Source: Candidatus Hecatellales archaeon B24 (GTDB taxonomy: Archaea > Thermoproteota > Bathyarchaeia > Hecatellales > Hecatellaceae). Taken from it: 10,370 nt of DNA. The stretch covers positions 1-10,370 of the forward strand of contig LUCC01000021.1 of the NCBI GenBank assembly GCA_001593855.1, given 5' to 3'. Positions 6,632 to 10,370 of this stretch are shown here, one piece after another; position 1 is the first letter of the stretch; each line of letters starts with the position of its first letter. The notes beneath the pieces were generated by a model. It was not told the origin of the DNA. It searched no databases and saw only the letters and a program-made list of their open reading frames with translations. The translations under genes and the position numbers were made by a program.

Positions 6632-7471
6632 TCAAACCGCGTTGTCAAGGATTTCAAGGCTTTTCTTAACGTAGCCTCCTATGGTCTTCGTGTTGTAGCC
6701 TCCGCTTAACTCCATTATCACCCTTCTGCCAGCTGCATGCTTGAGGATGGCTGTTAGAAGCCTGAAATACCTTGAAGTCTCCGTGTAGCCGAAATCTAAG
6801 GCGTCATAGCCCATGATCAAATAGAGTATTTCAGGGTCGAAGCTGGAAACGGTGCTGTTAAACTTTTCTATGCTTGGCCTGCGTAGGAGCTTTCCATCAA
6901 GCCTTATGAAGGCGAAAGACAGATACTGAACGTCTTTTCTCCCTCTAAAGAAGAAGTATACTCCATCCCCGAAGTGCAGGTCCAAGTCGACTATTAGAAC
7001 TCTTGTCTTCCTACGGCTTTCCAAGGCTACACACGTGTTATTAAAAATGCAGAAGCCATGGGTGAAACTCCTGTGCGAATGGTGTCCGGGAGGTCTCACC
7101 AAGGCGAAAACGGCTTCGCAGTCTCCTCGGACGGCTTCCAAGGTTGCACCGCAAGCGTATTGAGCAGCCTCAAAGGAGCCTCTGACTATGCATGTGCCGT
7201 CGACAGCCCGCATATACTTCCTGTTTCTCTCCAGCATACGCGCGTACTGGGCAAGCGTTTTCGCTTTTGCATCTAAATCTTTAACGGTTTTCACAAAGTC
7301 TCTGCTGTGCACCTTTAGAAGCTGCTCTTCTGTTGCTTTTTCAGGCTCTAAAATTTCTCTTTCAGGCTCTAAACTGCGCCATGCTGCTTCCACCCTTTCA
7401 GGAAGTTCAGGGCCTGTTCCTATGTGAAGCCGATGGTAGGGGGAATAGATTACCTTGGTTTTAGGTTTCAA
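6632..7471 (-). CDS. Histone-deacetylase-fold (HDAC/AcuC/polyamine deacetylase family) zinc amidohydrolase, compact form
   Basis: The family removes acetyl groups from lysines, polyamines or related amines with one Zn ion. Visible active-site elements are RPPGHHSH (His130, His131), GFCIFNN, DLDLHFGDGV with Asp164 and His166 as zinc ligands, GYDAL with Asp223 as third ligand, and LSGGYN with the catalytic Tyr259. All key residues are kept, so it should be active. At 279 residues it is short. The stretch between His166 and Asp223 lacks the glycine-rich loop that normally lines the substrate channel, so substrate choice may differ. The start is a TTG at 7471 after a weak GGATGG; no later Met or strong ribosome site fits before conserved residues. 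It is 15 bases after the CBS gene, probably one transcript. A 21-base tandem duplication encodes LEPEREI/LEPEKAT (residues 34-47). The physiological substrate is unknown. Confidence 0.85.
   Translation of the reverse strand: MKPKTKVIYSPYHRLHIGTGPELPERVEAAWRSLEPEREILEPEKATEEQLLKVHSRDFVKTVKDLDAKAKTLAQYARMLERNRKYMRAVDGTCIVRGSFEAAQYACGATLEAVRGDCEAVFALVRPPGHHSHRSFTHGFCIFNNTCVALESRRKTRVLIVDLDLHFGDGVYFFFRGRKDVQYLSFAFIRLDGKLLRRPSIEKFNSTVSSFDPEILYLIMGYDALDFGYTETSRYFRLLTAILKHAAGRRVIMELSGGYNTKTIGGYVKKSLEILDNAV
7339..7373. repeat. Short in-gene tandem duplication (21-base period)
   Basis: The 14-mer TTTCAGGCTCTAAA occurs exactly at 7339-7352 and again at 7360-7373. The 21-base period keeps the frame and gives two seven-residue units, LEPEREI and LEPEKAT, in the deacetylase N-terminal region. 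Confidence 0.8.
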
Positions 7472-7486
7472 GCTGAACCATCCGCA

Positions 7487-7903
7487 CTATTCTTCGTAGA
7501 GGACTGAGCGAACCAGCACTTCTATGTAGCTGCGGACGTGTTTAATAATGTCTTTAGCTGTCACCACGCCTACCAGCCTGTCCCCGTCGACCACGGGAAG
7601 ATGGCGGATGTTATGCTTCGCCATGAGCATGGAGGCAGCGGCAATATCATGGTGGGGTGGAACCGTTATCAGCGGCTTAGACATAAACCTTGAAACGGCA
7701 ACTTTCTCAGGGTTAATCCCCCTAGCCAACACCTTACCGACAAGATCTGCCTCCGTTACGATTCCTACAGGTCTGCCTCCCTCAACAACCATTAAGTATC
7801 CCAGCTTCCCAGCTTTCATTTTTTTAGCTGCCTGAAAGGCGTTAGCTGAAGCTTTAATTCTCGGCATCTTCCTGCTCATAATCTCCTCAACGGTTAAAAC
7901 CAT
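7487..7903 (-). CDS. Stand-alone CBS-domain pair protein
   Basis: The 138-residue protein is essentially two CBS domains. CBS1 is about residues 5-60, starting TVEEIMSRKMPRI and ending GIVTEADLVGKVL. CBS2 is about 68-125, with VSRFMSKPLITV and the classic LPVVDGDRLVGVVTAKDII. Such pairs bind adenine nucleotides or related ligands (AMP, ATP, SAM) and act as energy or metabolite sensors, usually by regulating a partner. No catalytic domain, DNA-binding domain or membrane segment is present. It begins with ATG at 7903, after a GGAAGG, and is 15 bases upstream of the deacetylase gene, so it may sense a ligand for that enzyme; this link is inferred from position only. The ligand cannot be told from the sequence. 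Confidence 0.9.
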   Translation of the reverse strand: MVLTVEEIMSRKMPRIKASANAFQAAKKMKAGKLGYLMVVEGGRPVGIVTEADLVGKVLARGINPEKVAVSRFMSKPLITVPPHHDIAAASMLMAKHNIRHLPVVDGDRLVGVVTAKDIIKHVRSYIEVLVRSVLYEE

Positions 7904-7985
7904 GGCTCAAACCTTCCTTGAAGAAAAGATTAACCTAGAAAGGAGGGCTTAAAGGCAGTTTCCAGAGAGTAGAAAGGTCTTACGT

Positions 7986-8246
7986 TTAACTTTCCCTGCG
8001 GCTTTCAATTTCCGTTGCGAAGCTGGCTATGGCGTTTCTAAACTCCTCAAATTTCTCCTTTCCGATGATGGAAATATACTTCTCCCGGTCTATCTGGACT
8101 GAAATGAAAATCCAGTTTGCCAGGAAGGATGCTAAATCAAAAATCATTTTCTCCAGCCTGTCGAAGCGCTCCGGATAGTTCTTAGGCAGCCTTGAAAGGT
8201 ATTCTTCAAGCTGCTTAACTTTAGCTTCTAACTCTTCGACACTCAT
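7986..8246 (-). CDS. Small hypothetical protein with N-terminal coiled coil
   Basis: I do not recognise this 86-residue protein. Residues 1-40 are a charged helix with heptad-like leucines (VEELEAKVKQLEEYLSRL, then FDRLEKMIFDL), likely a coiled coil. Residues 40-52 are hydrophobic (ASFLANWIFISV) but short and flanked by charged helices, more likely a buried helix than a true membrane anchor. The C-terminus is a charged amphipathic helix. There are no cysteines or catalytic motifs. The ATG at 8246 follows a GGGGA about six bases upstream. It lies 33 bases after the Cdc48-N-like gene on the same strand and is probably co-transcribed, so it may be an adaptor or partner for that protein. Function unknown. 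Confidence 0.65.
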   Translation of the reverse strand: MSVEELEAKVKQLEEYLSRLPKNYPERFDRLEKMIFDLASFLANWIFISVQIDREKYISIIGKEKFEEFRNAIASFATEIESRRES

Positions 8247-8279
8247 AAAAATCCCCTTTTTCTCCTTGGAATCTCAAGT

Positions 8280-8603
8280 TTACGGTGTTTCTTCCTTTTT
8301 CACCTTGACTGTTTCCCTCAGCGTTTTAAGCAGTGAAGCGTCAACGGTAACCTTCATGCCTACCTTAAAGCTTCCCTCCTGCATCTTGTCGGATGCTATC
8401 CTTATGATGCCTTTTCCCTCGTCTTCTGCGGGTGCTTCAGCCACCTTGGCTCTCACGTGGGCTGGACTGAAGATTCCTCCGAAAATATCTACTTCGTCTC
8501 CAGGCTCCACTCCAAGATAGTTTCTCGTGGCAGCGTCAATTCTGGCAACACCGGAATCGCCCTTTAGAGGCTGAGCAACTATCAGTTTTGCCCTTCCTCC
8601 CAT
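8280..8603 (-). CDS. Free-standing Cdc48/VAT N-domain-like double-psi beta-barrel protein
   Basis: The 107-residue protein resembles the Nn (double-psi barrel) half of the N-domain of the archaeal AAA ATPase Cdc48/VAT, without the ATPase. Two related repeats are visible: GDSGVARIDAATRNYLGVEPGD (residues 15-36) with EVDIFGG after it, and DEGKGIIRIASDKMQ (61-75) followed by FKVGMKVTVD (79-88). In Cdc48 the corresponding sites are GIARID...LGVxxGDxVEI and GIIRID...VTV. The N-domain binds substrates and adaptors, so a free copy could act as a decoy, adaptor or regulator of the protease-feeding ATPase, but that is inference. An AbrB-like or molybdopterin-binding barrel is the alternative fold. The ATG at 8603 follows GGTGGTGAT, and an archaeal TATA-like box lies just upstream. 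No cysteines or membrane segments. It heads a two-gene unit with the coiled-coil protein downstream. Confidence 0.75.
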   Translation of the reverse strand: MGGRAKLIVAQPLKGDSGVARIDAATRNYLGVEPGDEVDIFGGIFSPAHVRAKVAEAPAEDEGKGIIRIASDKMQEGSFKVGMKVTVDASLLKTLRETVKVKKEETP

Positions 8604-8638
8604 GGTATCACCACCGTCGATTAACTTCCCTTAACCTC

Positions 8639-8646
8639 GTTATAAG
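8639..8646 (-). promoter_or_regulatory. TATA box for the Cdc48-N-like gene
   Basis: On the minus strand CTTATAAC, preceded by the A-rich ACGTTAAA, lies about 36 bases before the ATG at 8603. Initiation about 25 bases downstream leaves a leader of about 13 bases containing the GGTGGTGAT ribosome site. This is among the better promoter-like sites in the window. Confidence 0.5.
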
Positions 8647-8654
8647 TTTAACGT

Positions 8655-9188
8655 TTAAGTTTGGGGAGCGATTTCAGCTGTACACTCCTTCTCCTTTCTG
8701 GAAACCGAAGCTACAATATACTTTTTTCTGAAGCAGGGGCCAGGCTCCCTGCAGCCTACCTCTATCGCCGCAGCCAGCGACACGGCTCTGGGGCAGAAGG
8801 TGGGGGCGCCCTCCGCCTCTCTCCACTGGCAGGAGTCACGGAAAATACACTTGCGAACCCTCACCTGAATCTTTTCTCCCTCCTCATTCAGTTCGAAGTC
8901 GTCCTGCCTCATAATCAGCATCTTATCGAGATGGTTGATGTAGTCTCTAATTACCTCCATAGGCGTGTTCTTGTCTGAAGCCCATTTCAACACGTTTCTT
9001 ATCCAGATTTTGAAGGCTTCCTTCGTAACCTGCTCGGCATAAGTCATGTCTCCCGTTCTCATAAGGCTTGTCACGCCAACCCCGTAAACCCACGAGTTTA
9101 ATGCAGCTCTCAGAGACCTAATCTGCCTTTCTACCTCTAGGAAAACTTTCATGCTTTCCATACTGATTTTATCACGGGGATTACCCAT
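8655..9188 (-). CDS. Hypothetical Cys-rich protein, probably metal-binding
   Basis: I do not recognise a family with confidence. Residues 1-95 are mainly helical with regular charged and hydrophobic alternation (VFLEVERQIRSLRAAL; EAFKIWIRNVLKWA). The C-terminal third carries a spaced cysteine set: Cys114-x5-Cys120-x11-Cys132-x13-Cys146-x5-Cys152, and a lone Cys169. This near-symmetric pattern suggests a bound metal or Fe-S cluster, or redox thiols. The layout, a helical part followed by a Cys-containing RKC...CQW...FCPRA segment, recalls small-ligand sensor domains of methanogens and related archaea, but I cannot assign it. The ATG at 9188 follows a GGGAG nine bases upstream. It is divergently arranged with the GNAT gene, and both have TATA-like boxes in the 111 bases between them. 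Confidence 0.7.
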   Translation of the reverse strand: MGNPRDKISMESMKVFLEVERQIRSLRAALNSWVYGVGVTSLMRTGDMTYAEQVTKEAFKIWIRNVLKWASDKNTPMEVIRDYINHLDKMLIMRQDDFELNEEGEKIQVRVRKCIFRDSCQWREAEGAPTFCPRAVSLAAAIEVGCREPGPCFRKKYIVASVSRKEKECTAEIAPQT

Positions 9189-9218
9189 AATTTAAAACTC
9201 CCTAAATAGCAGGCCACC

Positions 9219-9228
9219 TATTATTAAG
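9219..9228 (-). promoter_or_regulatory. TATA-like box for the Cys-rich protein gene
   Basis: On the minus strand CTTAATAATA lies about 30-40 bases before the ATG at 9188. Initiation near 9198-9205 would give a very short leader, with the GGGAG ribosome site close to its 5' end. Confidence 0.4.
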
Positions 9229-9240
9229 GAAGAAAGCCGG

Positions 9241-9248
9241 AATATAAG
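9241..9248 (+). promoter_or_regulatory. TATA-like box for the GNAT gene
   Basis: AATATAAG lies about 55 bases before the TTG at 9300; initiation about 25 bases on would fall near 9270. It lies about a dozen bases from the opposing TATA-like box, so the two divergent promoters may interfere with or share control. Confidence 0.45.
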
Positions 9249-9299
9249 TGTTTCAGTTGCGGGGTGCTGCCGGAGGGAGTGGTGAAAGGCTGATAGAAG

Positions 9300-9833
9300 T
9301 TGGCGGAGAAAGGTTCCCTTACCGTTCGGAAGGTGAATGCGGAGCAGCTTAAAGGCCTTAAGGTGTCAGCAGGCTTCAGCAGGTGGTTTAGAACCGAAGA
9401 TGAAAGAATGCAGGAAGAGCTGAGGCAGCTTCTGATTAACCGCGTATTCGAGGGAAGCGAGGTCTGGGTGGCCACGGTCGATGACACCATAATCGGCTAC
9501 TCTATAATCAGCGATTGGACGGCTCTTCCAGGAGGCAAAGTAATCGACGCCATCGAGGTTTCTTCACCCTACAGAGGCAAGGGAATAGGGTCAACGCTGC
9601 TGAAGGCTTTCATAGACGAAAACCCTAACACGATTATAGGTTTACTCCTATACCCTGAGAAAGGCTACGAAAAGGAACTTCTGAAATTCTACGAGAAAAT
9701 GGGCTTCAAAAACGTTACAGAAGACATAATGGTGAGGGTAGCGGTTAAAGGACCGAAATTACAGGCTCTGATAAGGTATCTGAGAGAGCTCAGAGACCTA
9801 TACACCAAACTTTTAGAGCTTCTCTCCGCCTAG
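9300..9833 (+). CDS. GNAT-family N-acetyltransferase
   Basis: The protein transfers an acetyl group from acetyl-CoA to an amine. Motif A, the CoA-pyrophosphate loop, is seen as VSSPYRGKGIGSTLL (R92-G93-K94-G95-I96-G97), preceded by strands ATVDDTIIGYSII (58-70) and KVIDAIEV. Motif B is KFYEKMGFK (129-137). The core ends near residue 150 and a leucine-rich helix (ALIRYLRELRDLYTKLLELL) forms an unusual C-terminal extension. The TTG at 9300 is the first possible start, since TGA and TAG stops precede it in frame (9291-9296). Only a weak, imperfect GGCTGAT lies in front. The GTG eleven codons later is the alternative. The substrate cannot be told; RimI-like protein N-terminal acetylation and small-molecule acetylation are both open. 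With an HDAC-fold deacetylase two kilobases away, a paired acetylation role is possible but unproven. Confidence 0.85.
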   Translation: MAEKGSLTVRKVNAEQLKGLKVSAGFSRWFRTEDERMQEELRQLLINRVFEGSEVWVATVDDTIIGYSIISDWTALPGGKVIDAIEVSSPYRGKGIGSTLLKAFIDENPNTIIGLLLYPEKGYEKELLKFYEKMGFKNVTEDIMVRVAVKGPKLQALIRYLRELRDLYTKLLELLSA

Positions 9834-9858
9834 CTTCCTTACTTTACGCTTAGGAAGC
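9833..9858. repeat. Inverted repeat between the GNAT gene and the second mvhG-like gene
   Basis: GCTTCCT (9833-9839) and AGGAAGC (9852-9858) are perfect 7-base inverted copies around a 12-base spacer. The repeat overlaps the last base of the GNAT stop codon and ends 12 bases before a TATA-like box. It may be part of a GNAT terminator or an operator for the next gene. Confidence 0.5.
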
Positions 9859-9870
9859 ATGGAATAACAA

Positions 9871-9880
9871 TTTTTATATG
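9871..9880 (+). promoter_or_regulatory. TATA box for the second mvhG-like gene
   Basis: TTTTTATATG, preceded by the purine-rich GGAATAACAA, lies about 40 bases before the ATG at 9916. Initiation about 25 bases downstream, near 9900, gives a leader of about 15 bases. No strong ribosome site is seen in it, so the message may be nearly leaderless. A second A/T-rich TATATA at 9899-9904 is too close to the ATG to serve. Confidence 0.5.
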
Positions 9881-9915
9881 CTCAATAAGGCATTAAACTA
9901 TATACTTGATAATCT

Positions 9916-10370
9916 ATGAAAAAGCTGGCTACTCTCGGCCTTATGGCTGACTCGGGCTGTCATATTGCATTACTAGATTTACATGAAGACCTCCTAAACA
10001 TCCTTGGTAAAGTTCAGCTTGTCCACTCCTACATTCTAATGGACACCAAGCTGATACCTAAAAATGTGGATGTAATGGTGGTTGAGGGCGGCATACGGAC
10101 TGAGCACGATGTGGAAATGGTGAAAACCGCCCGTAAAAGATCTAAAGTTCTGGTTGCATTAGGCTCCTGTGCTTGCTTCGGCGGAATTCCCTCCCTCTGC
10201 AACCTCTTCAACTCAGGGGAAGCCTTCAAATACGTCTACTCCAGAACCGTGAGCACCGATAAATATAGTAGTCTTCCCCGGGAAATAGTGCCTCCAATAA
10301 CGGAGTCTGTAGCCCCAATTTCCAGCTACGTTAAGGTTGATGTGGGCATTCCCGGCTGTCCTCCCCCCTC
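9916..10370 (+). CDS. Second MvhG-like hydrogenase small subunit, Asp replacing a proximal-cluster Cys (3' end outside window)
   Basis: The frame opens with ATG at 9916 and is still open at the window end (151 codons visible), so the gene is truncated by the window. It aligns without gaps to the mvhG product over the first 100 residues, with about 54% identical positions by hand count (LVHSYILMD, NVDV, VEGG, CACFGG shared). Three of four proximal [4Fe-4S] ligands are kept: Cys15, Cys85 (GSCACFGG) and Cys148 (PGCPP). The first, Cys12 in mvhG, is Asp (ADSGCH); the codon is GAC, two changes from TGC, so a simple read error is unlikely. An Asp ligand is conceivable and would alter cluster potential. 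It has its own promoter and lies far from mvhA. Any large-subunit partner would have to be downstream, outside the window. It may be a second hydrogenase's small subunit or a Fe-S relay without a hydrogenase. Confidence 0.88.
   Translation, partial: MKKLATLGLMADSGCHIALLDLHEDLLNILGKVQLVHSYILMDTKLIPKNVDVMVVEGGIRTEHDVEMVKTARKRSKVLVALGSCACFGGIPSLCNLFNSGEAFKYVYSRTVSTDKYSSLPREIVPPITESVAPISSYVKVDVGIPGCPPP

Noticed and set aside
7904..7985. Promoter for the CBS gene
   Set aside because: Only a weak CTTTAAG-like stretch is present in the 82-base gap; not good enough to annotate.
9105..9120. Short match CTCAGAGACCTA also found near 9789-9800
   Set aside because: Twelve bases shared between two unrelated coding regions in different contexts; most likely chance.
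10029..10229. Minus-strand open frame opposite the second mvhG-like gene
   Set aside because: The plus frame from 9916 encodes conserved hydrogenase small-subunit sequence; the other is an antisense shadow.

Overview
The window looks archaeal, from an uncultured anaerobe with an archaeal-type Wood-Ljungdahl (C1) pathway; a Bathyarchaeia-like lineage is my guess, not something the sequence proves. The archaeal signs are a formylmethanofuran:tetrahydromethanopterin formyltransferase (Ftr), F420-non-reducing (Mvh-type) hydrogenase subunits, a free-standing Cdc48/VAT N-domain protein, TATA-like boxes about 25-40 bases before starts, strong GGAGGT ribosome sites, and several GTG/TTG starts. Gene density is very high: the longest gap is about 150 bases, and I see no tRNA, rRNA, CRISPR array or mobile element.

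Layout. 1-392 (+) is the 3' end of a CooC-like ATPase, which matures the nickel centre of CO dehydrogenase; a CODH/acetyl-CoA synthase locus may lie just outside. Convergent with it, 5487 down to 416 (-) is a tight four-gene operon: a duplicated ferredoxin-MvhD electron carrier, a MetV-MetF fusion (methylene-tetrahydropterin reductase), and the hydrogenase small (MvhG) and large (MvhA) subunits. The first two junctions overlap and the third gap is 16 bases. 6528-5638 (-) is Ftr, and upstream of it are an HDAC-fold deacetylase (7471-6632) and a CBS-pair protein (7903-7487). 8603-7986 (-) holds a Cdc48-N-like double-psi barrel protein followed by a small coiled-coil protein. 9188-8655 (-) is an unrecognised Cys-rich protein. 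Divergent from it is a GNAT acetyltransferase (9300-9833, +). At 9916 a second MvhG-like small subunit begins and runs off the window end; one canonical proximal-cluster cysteine is Asp.

How they work together. The four-gene operon reads as a hydrogen-driven methylene-tetrahydropterin reductase. MvhAG would split H2, the duplicated Fe-S/MvhD protein would carry the electrons, and MetVF would reduce methylene- to methyl-tetrahydropterin. Ftr nearby places the organism on methanofuran/tetrahydromethanopterin cofactors, so MetVF probably replaces the F420-dependent Mer step. No HdrA, HdrB or HdrC gene is in the window, so the usual flavin-bifurcating part of Mvh/Hdr complexes is absent here. That is the most interesting feature of the region.
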